Assembly (NCBI RefSeq): GCF_002959855.1
Contig: NZ_PPDB01000003.1
Location: 496,001 to 560,000, forward strand
Reading direction: 5' to 3'
DNA: 64,000 bases
DNA from: Veillonella denticariosi JCM 15641
Lineage (GTDB): Bacteria; Bacillota; Negativicutes; Veillonellales; Veillonellaceae
The notes under the pieces: generated by a model
The model's database searches: none
What the model saw: only the letters and a program-made list of their open reading frames with translations
What the model was told of the DNA's origin: nothing
Position numbers and translations under genes: made by a program
Part shown: positions 49,095-56,522 of the stretch, in pieces
Numbering within the stretch: position 1 is the first letter of the stretch
How the letters are laid out: the number at the start of each line of letters is the position of its first letter

Positions 49095-49412
49095 TAGACC
49101 AGTGGCTGAGGATCAATCCGGTTCCAGCCCCTTCTTTCTATAGTGTCAATAAGTTATATATGAATGATAAACCTACAATATCTTTCATTTTAACGGATTA
49201 ATTTAGGATTCAGCATGTTTTTAGTATTGACCTAGTATAAACTTTCATCATATCGTATACTATAGGTAAGATGCGACAGTATGCCCCGTGTGCAGGTGCC
49301 TGACGGTTCGGTATATTTCGCACGCAAGTGATTTGGCGTATTTTGCCGCCGGTGGCTCGGCATATTTCGCCCCCAAAGGTTTATAGTTATAGTTTGTCCC
49401 GAGGAGGTCCTC
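49095..49412 (+). promoter_or_regulatory. Hydrogenase upstream region with three spaced repeats
   Basis: This 318-bp gap contains three copies of a GGCRTATTTYGCC-like word at about 49309-49323, 49333-49350 and 49357-49374, spaced 24-25 bp. They lie 40-100 bp before the hydrogenase start, so they could be operator sites. A weak hairpin GGCTG...CAGCC follows the polymerase gene at 49105-49134. The remaining sequence is AT-rich, with a poor TTGACC...TATACT promoter match around 49229-49262. Confidence 0.45.
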
Positions 49413-50843
49413 ATGTCTCAATATGAATTTATCGATAAACGCGTACCGATTGCGTTCGACAATCCTTCGATTTTTCACGACATCTCGAAATGTAAGAACT
49501 GCACCTTGTGCCGTCGCGCTTGTGCGGACGTGATGAGCGTGCTCGATTACTATGATCTCGATGCGAACGGCGACGTGCCCGTATGTATTCACTGCGGTCA
49601 GTGCGCGGCGGCGTGTCCGTTCGATTCCATGCATGCTAAATCCGAGCTTGATAAGGTGAAAGCAGCCCTCGCAGATCCCGATAAAATCGTTGTCATCCAG
49701 ACGGCTCCGGCTGTGCGCGTGTCCATCGGTGAAGGCTTCGGCTTTGAACCCGGTACATTCCTGGAAGGAAAAATGGTCGGTGCTTTGCGCGCTCTCGGAG
49801 CCGATTATGTAGTGGATACGAACTTCGGTGCCGATTTGACCATTATGGAGGAAGCGTCCGAGCTCGTAGAACGCCTCAATAAGGGCGGAAAGATTCCTCA
49901 ATTTACGAGCTGCTGCCCTGCGTGGGTACGTTTTGCGGAAATCTATTTCCCTGAACTCATTCCGAACTTGTCATCTACGCGTTCCTGTATCGCCATGGAA
50001 GCGGCTATGATCAAGACGTACTTTGCTGAGAAGAAGGGCATTGACCCTCATAATATCGTGTCCATTTCCGTCAACCCTTGTACGGCCAAGAAAGCGGAAA
50101 CGAAACGGGAAGAAGAAAATGCGGCGTCCCGTTTCTACAACGACGAATCCCTCGGCATGGATACGGACATCTCCATTACGACTCGCGAATTCATCCGCTG
50201 GATTGAAGAGGAAAACATCGACTTCAATGCCGTTGAAGAATCTCAATTTGATGAACTGATCGGCATGGAAACCGGTGCATCCATCATCTTCGGTAACACC
50301 GGCGGCGTAATGGAGGCCGCTATGCGTACGGCGTATAAACTCATTACGGATAAAGAACCGCCTCCATACGCGTTGACTCATCTCGAGGACGTACGCGGCA
50401 TGCAGGGTGTGAAAGAAGCGACCGTTCAACTCGGTGATGATGTGACCTTGTCCGTTGCGGTCGTGCACGGCGGTAAGAATGCCCGTGACTTCCTCAACGC
50501 GTTGAAAGAAGGGGACAAGCATTATGACTTCATCGAAGTCATGGCATGTCCGGGCGGCTGCATCGGCGGCGGCGGTCAACCGCGTACGAAATTGCCGCAA
50601 GCCGTAAAAACCAAGGAAGCCCGTATCGGCGGCCTTTATGAAGCGGACGAAAACTATAAATGGGTCGCTTCCTATGAAAACCCTGAAATCCAGGCATTGT
50701 ACAAGAACTTCCTGGGCGAACCGTTGGGCCATAAGGCGCACGAACTGTTGCATACACATTATACGGATCGCAGTGCGGTGCTTGGCGATCGTAAGGACGT
50801 AGTGCCTGAAACATGCCCTACATCCCCTAAATTCAAAGGATAA
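49413..50843 (+). CDS. [FeFe] hydrogenase, iron-only, monomeric
   Basis: The 476-aa enzyme makes or consumes hydrogen, using reduced ferredoxin. It has two [4Fe-4S] binding motifs at the N-terminus (CKNCTLCRRAC, CIHCGQCAAACP) and the H-cluster domain: FTSCCPAW (L1), NPCTAKK (L2) and MACPGGCIGGGGQP (L3). In most active enzymes L2 reads MPCxxKK, so Asn replaces a Met here. GAGGAGG precedes the ATG. There are no maturase genes (hydE, hydF, hydG) in this window. Confidence 0.93.
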   Translation: MSQYEFIDKRVPIAFDNPSIFHDISKCKNCTLCRRACADVMSVLDYYDLDANGDVPVCIHCGQCAAACPFDSMHAKSELDKVKAALADPDKIVVIQTAPAVRVSIGEGFGFEPGTFLEGKMVGALRALGADYVVDTNFGADLTIMEEASELVERLNKGGKIPQFTSCCPAWVRFAEIYFPELIPNLSSTRSCIAMEAAMIKTYFAEKKGIDPHNIVSISVNPCTAKKAETKREEENAASRFYNDESLGMDTDISITTREFIRWIEEENIDFNAVEESQFDELIGMETGASIIFGNTGGVMEAAMRTAYKLITDKEPPPYALTHLEDVRGMQGVKEATVQLGDDVTLSVAVVHGGKNARDFLNALKEGDKHYDFIEVMACPGGCIGGGGQPRTKLPQAVKTKEARIGGLYEADENYKWVASYENPEIQALYKNFLGEPLGHKAHELLHTHYTDRSAVLGDRKDVVPETCPTSPKFKG

Positions 50844-51130
50844 ATGTAAGCACTTTTCAATATCCGATAAATGTTTAGTAGTGTGTAACACCACGAAATT
50901 AGGCGCAAACGATCTAATCTCGTTATGGTGTTCAATATCTGATGAATTCCTGGCCATGAGTAATGGAGAAGCTTCGTTATATTAACAATCACATAAACCG
51001 CTGTAGAAACCCTATGGGCTATTGTGAGTGGATCCTTTGACGTTAGAGACAATACAATTAATTAGATAGCGCATCTAATGGTTTATCTGACGTTAGAGAT
51101 TACATTATGTAGATTCCATAGGGTTTTGTT
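50844..51130. other. Intergenic region with two complex inverted repeats
   Basis: The first structure, AACACCACGAAATTAG (around 50886) with CTAATCTCGTTATGGTGTT (around 50916), is just after the hydrogenase and could end its transcript. The second runs from about 51006 to 51128: outer arms ACCCTATGG and CCATAGGGT, an inner hairpin ATTAGAT-agcgc-ATCTAAT, and two direct copies of TGACGTTAGAGA. It resembles a structured RNA of unknown type. No gene was found. Confidence 0.45.
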
Positions 51131-51541
51131 ATGATATAAAACATAGTCTCATCTTGGATATAGATGCTAACATATTAATGAATATTGATAGTAAAACATA
51201 TTTTATTGTGGTATAAAATATATTCTCATTTCGGTCTGTCAATTATGAGAATTTAGTATAGATATGTTCAATGTGCATGAGGAAATGATGAATTATATAG
51301 TGTATAATAGTAATACATAATGTCAAACGGATGCGATGGGGTCGTATTCTTTGGGAGAACGTTAGCGTACATTGTGTGGTTAGAGAGGGCTACAGGCCGA
51401 ATGGACGTTAGTAAACCGAAGGGAACTTTCACAAGGAACGGACAAGTTTGTTGTATATCGCGGATTGTGAAAGTACCTAATACCTCTTTGGTTACGTAGG
51501 TAATGGGGCACTACGGTGCTAATGAGGAGTTTTGTGTACGC
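51131..51541 (+). promoter_or_regulatory. Leader of the GH3-like gene with long inverted repeat
   Basis: An AT-rich stretch (51131-51310) precedes a GC-richer leader. ACTTTCACAA (51424-51433) is repeated as TTGTGAAAGT about 33 bp later, a perfect 10-bp stem. The sequence between 51320 and 51500 looks structured and could be a regulatory leader. I could not match it to a known riboswitch class. Confidence 0.4.
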
Positions 51542-52684
51542 ATGAAAAGTATAATTCAGCGAGTCATTTTAGGGATGGGCGTAATCCTGACAGTCATTTT
51601 GGCCGCTTCGTGTAAACATCAGAATACGGGGAGCGAAGGAATTCGGCAGTTTTCGTATCGCGGACTGGTGGCTTCGGATAAACCTGTCACGGAAAAGGTC
51701 GATACATGGCTGGATGCTATGTCGAGAGAGGATAAAATCGGACAGCTCATGATGATCAGCCTGCATGGCACCGAGCTGGGGCAGTCGCAACGGGACGTCA
51801 TCCGTAAATATCGGGTGGGCGGTATTTTGTTGACCAATGAGAACCTGATGTACAAGAACCAGGTGAAAGCTTTCATCGAGGAGATTCATCAGACGGCGGT
51901 GACATCGAGCTTAGTGACGCCGTACATCGCAATCAATCGGGACAAGGTGGAACGCAGGGGCGATATTTTTTTGCGTCTGCCCGAGGCGTCCAAGATGGGA
52001 CAATATTCGATTGACCGCATCATCAACCTTACGACGCGGTCCGCTATCGAATTGCGCGATATGGGCTTTAATCTCGTTATCGGACCTAATGCGAATCTGG
52101 GGGTGCCGCATATTTCCTATACGGCGGACCCGACATGGGCGGGCCATATCAATCTGGCTATGGCCGAGCGCTATCAGATCAATCATATGTGGTTCGCTTA
52201 CAATTATTTCCCCTCGTTGGGAACGGGAGACCGCATGTTTTCCTCCGCCGATGAGACGAAGGACTACTTGAGCGATAATGATGTGGCCGTATTCAAGCGC
52301 CTTGTGAAACAGACGACGCCGAATACATATATGGTCATAGTCAGCCATGCGCAGTTTCCCGCTATCGACAGCGAACATCTGGCGAGTTCATCAAAGTCGA
52401 TCATAACGGATTGGCTGCGATCCGATCTGGGCTATGACGGCATTATCATGACGGATCGTATCGACGTCGGAGCTCTGCAGTCAAATCAGAACATCGGCGA
52501 TTATGCGGTGGCGTCCGTTTTGGCCGGCAGCGATATCATCCTGCTCGATGCAGATACGATGCATATCGACGAAGTGCATCGTGCCTTATCCCGCGCCGTG
52601 GAGAACGGAGACATCTCCGAAGAGCGGTTAAACGCATCGGTAAGGCGGATTCTGTCCATGAAAATGCAGGAACATGCGGACTGA
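51542..52684 (+). CDS. Lipoprotein of glycoside hydrolase family 3, degenerate active site
   Basis: The 380-aa protein has a signal peptide and lipobox AASC, so it is anchored to a membrane. It matches the GH3/NagZ-like (beta-N-acetylhexosaminidase) domain: SREDKIGQLMMISLHG, YRVGGILLTNENL, GYDGIIMTDRIDVGAL with the candidate nucleophile Asp in MTD. However, the KHFPGHGDTxxDSH segment of active NagZ enzymes is replaced by NYFPSLGTGDRMFSSADET, and the conserved His is missing. The catalytic activity is therefore doubtful. I prefer the start at 51542, after GAGGAG. Confidence 0.85.
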   Translation: MKSIIQRVILGMGVILTVILAASCKHQNTGSEGIRQFSYRGLVASDKPVTEKVDTWLDAMSREDKIGQLMMISLHGTELGQSQRDVIRKYRVGGILLTNENLMYKNQVKAFIEEIHQTAVTSSLVTPYIAINRDKVERRGDIFLRLPEASKMGQYSIDRIINLTTRSAIELRDMGFNLVIGPNANLGVPHISYTADPTWAGHINLAMAERYQINHMWFAYNYFPSLGTGDRMFSSADETKDYLSDNDVAVFKRLVKQTTPNTYMVIVSHAQFPAIDSEHLASSSKSIITDWLRSDLGYDGIIMTDRIDVGALQSNQNIGDYAVASVLAGSDIILLDADTMHIDEVHRALSRAVENGDISEERLNASVRRILSMKMQEHAD

Positions 52685-52711
52685 CATCTGTGAATCTTTT
52701 ATGTGTAAACT

Positions 52712-52807
52712 ACTATATCGTAAACTACTATATTACGATATAGTAAATTGCTGCATTCACGGCGCCGTATATTACTGGTTATTTAGTAAAAGTGGATATA
52801 CTTTTAC
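52712..52807. repeat. Two perfect inverted repeats after the GH3-like gene
   Basis: ACTATATCGTAA (52712-52723) pairs with TTACGATATAGT (52733-52744), 12 bp perfect with a 9-nt loop. GTAAAAGT (52786-52793) pairs with ACTTTTAC (52800-52807) around GGATAT. Either could end the GH3 gene's transcript, though there is no clean T-run. The second could equally be an operator for the sigma factor gene. Confidence 0.5.
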
Positions 52808-52878
52808 CAATACAAATCCCGATATTGAACTGATAACCCTGGAAAATATGTATAAAATTTAATTAATTCCTGATTTGT

Positions 52879-52942
52879 CATAATCCTCTTTCCGCGTTAA
52901 GGTGTAGTCAAGCGCTATGCCTGGGCAGGAAAGGGGATTATG
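52879..52942 (+). promoter_or_regulatory. Stem that can sequester RBS and start codon of the sigma factor gene
   Basis: CATAATCCTCTTTCC (52879-52893) can pair with GGAAAGGGGATTATG (52928-52942) over 15 positions, 14 Watson-Crick plus one G-U. The right arm holds the Shine-Dalgarno AAGGGG and the ATG. The loop is 34 nt and can form an inner GCG/CGC stem. If transcribed from upstream, translation would be blocked until the stem opens. Confidence 0.72.
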
Positions 52943-53710
52943 TTAATTTCTGATGAATTACCAAATATTCAACGGTGTCAGTCGCCGGAGAAACATGCGG
53001 ATCGTCCGATTTTGCAAACTATGGTGTGCTCGCCGGAGGTGTTGGCATCGATTACGGACGAAAATCTGGTGCGTATATGTCAGCGCCGGAATATGCGGGT
53101 GCAAACCGTGTTGTACCAGCCGTGGAGTCCTGATGAAATTCATTATGATGCGGCACAGATCGAGCTGTGTCGTCGGTATCGTCCGCTCATTCTGCATTAT
53201 ACGAACTTCACTATGAATCGCGCGTTCAGAGAGGACCTTGAAGGGTATCTGTGGGCGGTTCTCGTGGACTCGATTTACAGCTATGATACGGAGGGACCCG
53301 TGCCGTTTGCAGGCTTTGTGAAAGCCGGCATCCGATACGGTCAGATGAATTACTTCAAGCATCAGCGTCGTCAGTGGCAGCGGGAAATACATCTGCCGGA
53401 CACGACGACGGACAGTGACGAAAAGCAGCTGGCCATGGATCAGTTCGCCTCCGCGGATTGCGTGGAGGAAGAGGTGATGAACCGGGAGATGGAGCAGCAG
53501 TTGCGGCAGCGCCTCGTATGGGCCATGTCACGTCTGACGGAAACACAAAGGTCTTTACTACGTCAGGTATATGGCGACTCTAAGAGCTTTACCGCCATCA
53601 GCGAAGAACTGAATTGCAGCCGCCAAGCCGTGCAGCAACGCCACGAACGGGCTATCAGGAAACTGCGGAAATATCTGACAGCGGACCATAATAACCGTAA
53701 CGGTTCATAG
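52940..53710 (+). CDS. RNA polymerase sigma-70 family factor (SigH/ECF-like)
   Basis: The 256-aa protein has a sigma-70 region 2-like part (about 70-150, HYDAAQIELCRRYRPLILHYTNF...YGQMNYFKHQRRQW) and region 4 with helix-turn-helix (SRLTETQRSLLRQVYGDSKSFTAISEELNCSRQAVQQRHERAIRKL, positions about 195-245). There is an N-terminal extension of about 65 residues with no match I can name. No anti-sigma gene is adjacent. Its translation start lies within a strong stem, which suggests post-transcriptional control. The role, such as competence or stress, is unknown. Confidence 0.8.
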   Translation: MLISDELPNIQRCQSPEKHADRPILQTMVCSPEVLASITDENLVRICQRRNMRVQTVLYQPWSPDEIHYDAAQIELCRRYRPLILHYTNFTMNRAFREDLEGYLWAVLVDSIYSYDTEGPVPFAGFVKAGIRYGQMNYFKHQRRQWQREIHLPDTTTDSDEKQLAMDQFASADCVEEEVMNREMEQQLRQRLVWAMSRLTETQRSLLRQVYGDSKSFTAISEELNCSRQAVQQRHERAIRKLRKYLTADHNNRNGS

Positions 53711-53883
53711 CAGTTTATGATGGTTCGACTGATTCATATCAGTTCATAATGTTTTATAGATATGCATGTTATATACGTTTTACAAATTCGATGCGTAATT
53801 AATGTCACATCAGTTAATCGTTGTGTTTACAAGATTATAACAATATTTAATAATACATAAAATTCTATAGTTTTCCGTATATA

Positions 53884-53912
53884 TTTACAAAATGTGTATG
53901 GAGGTATACAAT
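53884..53912 (+). promoter_or_regulatory. Promoter of the ComK-like gene
   Basis: TTTACA (53884-53889) and TACAAT (53907-53912) are separated by 17 bp and point at the gene starting 104 bp downstream. It is one mismatch from consensus at each hexamer. Confidence 0.72.
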
Positions 53913-53921
53913 AGTTTTAAC

Positions 53922-54004
53922 GGCGGATCACCGCATGCAGATCTGCTTTCACAGAACACGTGTTCATTATTAATTGCATAGGAATGTTCCTTATTTTATT
54001 AAGG
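53922..54004 (+). promoter_or_regulatory. Palindrome-rich leader of the ComK-like gene
   Basis: The leader carries GCGG-atca-CCGC near 53923, a perfect palindrome GCAGATCTGC (53937-53946), a perfect palindrome GAACACGTGTTC (53954-53965), and CCTTA-ttttat-TAAGG (53989-54004) that covers part of the Shine-Dalgarno. They are potential operators or RNA hairpins. Nothing else was found in the 305-bp gap. Confidence 0.5.
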
Positions 54005-54015
54005 AGGATGTTTAG

Positions 54016-54621
54016 ATGACATCACATGACGGAGTTGCAGAATTGATGATCTCTCGTTTATCACAGGGAGAGGATTTGGATTTGGTATACGCGAATCCCG
54101 AGAATCACATTGTTTGTCTTATTCCAACCTATGAAAATGGCGCGGACAGTACGTTGTGCTATTATGTCGATGGTCGGCAGGCCCTCATCGACAAGCCGAT
54201 ACGCCTCGTTACACGCGAGTTGGCTCTGAAAGAAGGCTTACGGCCGGGTTGTATGTTGAGCAGCGACGGTCATCGCAGCGCGTATACGGCACCGCGGATT
54301 TTTGGACCGCATATGACGTTGGCCCATATTAAATGCCGTCGTTCTATCGGTAAAGACGTGGTATACGGCCTGTTTAACGTGGCGATTCCTTATGAATATC
54401 GGGTGGAGGAGGGACCGCAATCGGATACGAGCTATATCCGCGTGGCGGACTTTGAACCGATCCTGGTGTACCAGTCGCCGGCCCAGGTGCGCCGCAAACT
54501 GGCGGAAGCCATGATGGAACATTGCCATTACGTACGTAAAATGATGGCTCGCATCAAAATGAGCGGCAACCCGCACGTTGTGGCGGAACTCTTCATCGCC
54601 TGGCGAGACCTCACAACATAA
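54016..54621 (+). CDS. Hypothetical protein, possibly ComK-like transcription factor
   Basis: The 201-aa protein has no motif I recognise with certainty. Its middle resembles ComK by eye: VCLIPTYENG, CYYVDGRQALIDKPIRLV, then GLRPGC where ComK has GRKAGT, a PRIFGPHMTLAHIKC segment where ComK has FPT...C.WISHVHV, and IPYEYR where ComK has ISYNSF. The size is also right (ComK is about 190 aa). A strong promoter and AAGGAGG precede the ATG. It follows a sigma factor gene. The ComK link needs profile search; with no support it is simply hypothetical. Confidence 0.5.
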   Translation: MTSHDGVAELMISRLSQGEDLDLVYANPENHIVCLIPTYENGADSTLCYYVDGRQALIDKPIRLVTRELALKEGLRPGCMLSSDGHRSAYTAPRIFGPHMTLAHIKCRRSIGKDVVYGLFNVAIPYEYRVEEGPQSDTSYIRVADFEPILVYQSPAQVRRKLAEAMMEHCHYVRKMMARIKMSGNPHVVAELFIAWRDLTT

Positions 54622-54734
54622 GACCTTTGACATAGATCGTTCGGATCGTGTTGTTGAGAGGGGGCAGGCGTATAGGTGAAAGCTGTGTAATTTTGATGTT
54701 GTATAAGTGTAAAAATAAATATATATGAATGAGG

Positions 54735-54770
54735 AAAACCATCCCTTGAGAAATTGAGGGATGGTTTTTT
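54735..54770 (+). terminator. Intrinsic terminator
   Basis: AAAACCATCCCT (54735-54746) pairs perfectly with AGGGATGGTTTT (54757-54768), followed by T's. It ends the ComK-like gene transcript. The remainder of the 54622-54938 gap is AT-rich, with a weak TATAAT at 54887-54892 as a possible promoter for the next genes. Confidence 0.88.
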
Positions 54771-54938
54771 GGCGTGAAAGAATCTTTTATTAATAGTAGA
54801 TTTTAGAAATGATTTGCATATATTTTTTTATCTATTAAAGGTATTTATAGGGAATTAATTGAATTTTGATATTAAAAATTCGATAATATAATTAATAATG
54901 AAAAATTCATGAAGTTGTTTGCGCTTAGAGGTTTTAGT

Positions 54939-55401
54939 GTGGGATTTTTTAAATTTCATCGTTCTATAAAAATAGCGCCCGGAATCAAAATTAACTTTAA
55001 TAAGAAGAGTACCAGTTTAACTCTTGGTCGTAAAGGTATTCATACAACGATAAGTAAATCAGGAATTAGGAATACGGTTGGGCTTCCGGGTAGCGGTTTA
55101 TCATATACTTCATATAATAAGTTTGATAGTCATATAGTTGATAATGTGATTCCGTATACGCGTGTATGTCCTAATTGTGGGCATAATATGAGAAAAAACT
55201 TGGCGGAATTGTCCTAAGTGTAGTTTTGATCTGTTGTCTTTGTATGCGCCGGTGGAACCTAAGAAGGATTCTAGTTGGGAGGATGTTAAAAGAAACTATA
55301 AAGAACGCGAAAATGATGTAAGTGGTAATAAAAAGGATTCAGGTTGTGGCTGTTTGTTAATAGTTTTTATATTATTACTTATATTTTGGATTCTAAGTTG
55401 A
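54939..55401 (+). pseudogene. DUF4236 protein with frameshift in the zinc-ribbon part
   Basis: The first frame encodes the DUF4236 domain: GTG start at 54939 (after AGAGG), FHRSIKIAPGIKINFNKK, then GRKGIHTTISKSGIRNTVGL and PGSGLSYTSY. It reaches CPNCGHNMRK and then stops at 55215-55217. In the +1 frame the text continues WRNCPKCSFDLL and a hydrophobic C-terminal segment LLIVFILLLIFWILS to 55401. Removing one A from the run of six A's at about 55191-55196 would join the pieces into one protein with two CxxC pairs and a tail anchor. So it is a single-base insertion or a sequencing error. It is the gene just before the Hxs operon. Confidence 0.75.
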
Positions 55402-55438
55402 TTTAATATGTATAGTTAAAAAGGAATTGAGGGGTATC

Positions 55439-56191
55439 ATGAAACAATCAAAAAAGGCATGGTTAACATTTATTACAGTTAGCTCTTGGGTTTTGGCTCA
55501 ATTGGGATTACCTACTACTGCACAGGCTTGGGAATCATATTCAGATGATTTAACAACCTTAAACCATAGTGGTGCTGTAAATTTGAATCAATTTAAAGGC
55601 TCTAAATTCAAATCTAAAGATACATTGCCTCAAAAACAGATTTTTGATAGTATTGATGGTATTTTTTCTAATGACTTAGTGGAGATGGCACACTATAGTC
55701 ATAGATCACATTCTTCGCATAGATCTCATTACTCTCATTATTCAAGTTCATACGGTCGAGGCGGAGGGTATTCCAGTGGCGGCTATTCTGGCGGTTATTC
55801 AGGTTCTTCTGATGAAGGGGATGTTGCACCTGCACAGCCAACTGATGTTTTGTCTATTGCAGAGATACAAAAACAACTTAACGATTTAGGATATTCAGTA
55901 GGAGCTGTTGATGGTCAGAAGGGGCCTAATACAGTGCAAGCGATAAAAAACTTTCAGATAGAATATGGTTTACCTGTATCTGGTATTGTTGATTGGCAGA
56001 CAGAGGCATATTTAAATAGTACTAATATTAATATTATTCGGTCAGGCCTACAGAGATACGGGTATAAATTTACATCTACTAGTGGTCGCACACAGGAAGT
56101 AGTAGCTGCCATATATGACTTTCAGGCTCGACATGGATTACCACAAAATGGACGTGTATATTTGAAGATGAAACAAGCCTTGGGTATTTGA
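55439..56191 (+). CDS. hxsA: His-Xaa-Ser repeat protein HxsA (exported substrate of the Hxs system)
   Basis: This 250-aa protein has a Sec signal peptide (about residues 1-30, ending TTAQA), a linker, then six consecutive triplets HYS HRS HSS HRS HYS HYS at residues 85-102 (55691-55744), a Gly/Ser/Tyr-rich stretch (GRGGGYSSGGYSGGYSGSS), and two peptidoglycan-binding repeats (about 143-190, LSIAEIQKQLNDLGYSVGAV; about 198-250). This matches HxsA, the proposed target of the radical SAM enzymes HxsB and HxsC. Modification probably happens before export, and the mature protein would sit on the cell wall. The ATG at 55439 follows GAGGGG. The modification is unknown. Confidence 0.9.
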   Translation: MKQSKKAWLTFITVSSWVLAQLGLPTTAQAWESYSDDLTTLNHSGAVNLNQFKGSKFKSKDTLPQKQIFDSIDGIFSNDLVEMAHYSHRSHSSHRSHYSHYSSSYGRGGGYSSGGYSGGYSGSSDEGDVAPAQPTDVLSIAEIQKQLNDLGYSVGAVDGQKGPNTVQAIKNFQIEYGLPVSGIVDWQTEAYLNSTNINIIRSGLQRYGYKFTSTSGRTQEVVAAIYDFQARHGLPQNGRVYLKMKQALGI

Positions 56192-56192
56192 T

Positions 56193-56522
56193 ATGGATAA
56201 TTATTTTATTAGAAAAGAAAATGATTTTATCTATTTTGTTGAATTAAAAAAAGAATTTTATGAGCCTAAAGCTGTTATGTACGCAGCTAATATGTTTACG
56301 GATTACTATCATATTAAAATCGATGAAGTTGATCATGATACTGTAGGTGTCTGGTTTAAACTAAAGCTGGAAGCCGATAAAGAGAAGCTCGAAACCTTGC
56401 TTGGAAATTTTTGTAATGAAGCTTTGAAAAAACAAGTTCAAATTGACTTAGATGATAGATTTGGTGAGTTGAGATCTATAATTTATCACAAAGCTTTTGA
56501 TAAGGCAGGGGGGATAGACTAG
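56193..56522 (+). CDS. hxsD: His-Xaa-Ser system protein HxsD
   Basis: The 109-aa protein lies between hxsA and hxsB, one base after the hxsA stop, and its stop shares a base with the hxsB GTG. It is acidic and rich in Tyr/Phe/Lys: FVELKKEFYEPKAVMYAANMF and FKLKLEADKEKLETLL. Its size and place match HxsD, a conserved accessory of the system, whose role may be to bring substrate to the enzymes. That role is an inference by analogy with other small peptide-modifying systems. Confidence 0.85.
   Translation: MDNYFIRKENDFIYFVELKKEFYEPKAVMYAANMFTDYYHIKIDEVDHDTVGVWFKLKLEADKEKLETLLGNFCNEALKKQVQIDLDDRFGELRSIIYHKAFDKAGGID

Noticed and set aside
49095-49412. Rex-type redox operator before the hydrogenase
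   Set aside because: I could not find a TTGTGA-N6-TTCACAA-like site; the repeats present are different.
49260-49901. 213-codon open frame on the minus strand over the hydrogenase start
   Set aside because: It lies antisense to the hydrogenase coding region, and its repeats come from the spaced upstream words; no family is recognised.
49971-50957. 328-codon open frame antisense to the hydrogenase
   Set aside because: It mirrors the hydrogenase codons and has no recognised motif.
51360-51480. Glycine or lysine riboswitch before the GH3-like gene
   Set aside because: Only short words match, and the required order of conserved segments is not there.
52674-52862. Open frame of 62 codons overlapping the end of the GH3-like gene
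   Set aside because: It covers the two inverted repeats, has no clear ribosome binding site, and its composition is like non-coding DNA.
55191-55217. Programmed -1 frameshift in the DUF4236 gene at A AAA AAC
   Set aside because: The heptamer fits, but the meaningful continuation with CPKCSFD lies in the +1 frame, not the -1 frame; a one-base insertion explains it better.
55691-55744. The H-x-S coding repeats as a CRISPR-like or simple DNA repeat
   Set aside because: The 9-bp units vary in codon choice while the amino acid pattern is kept, so selection acts on the protein.
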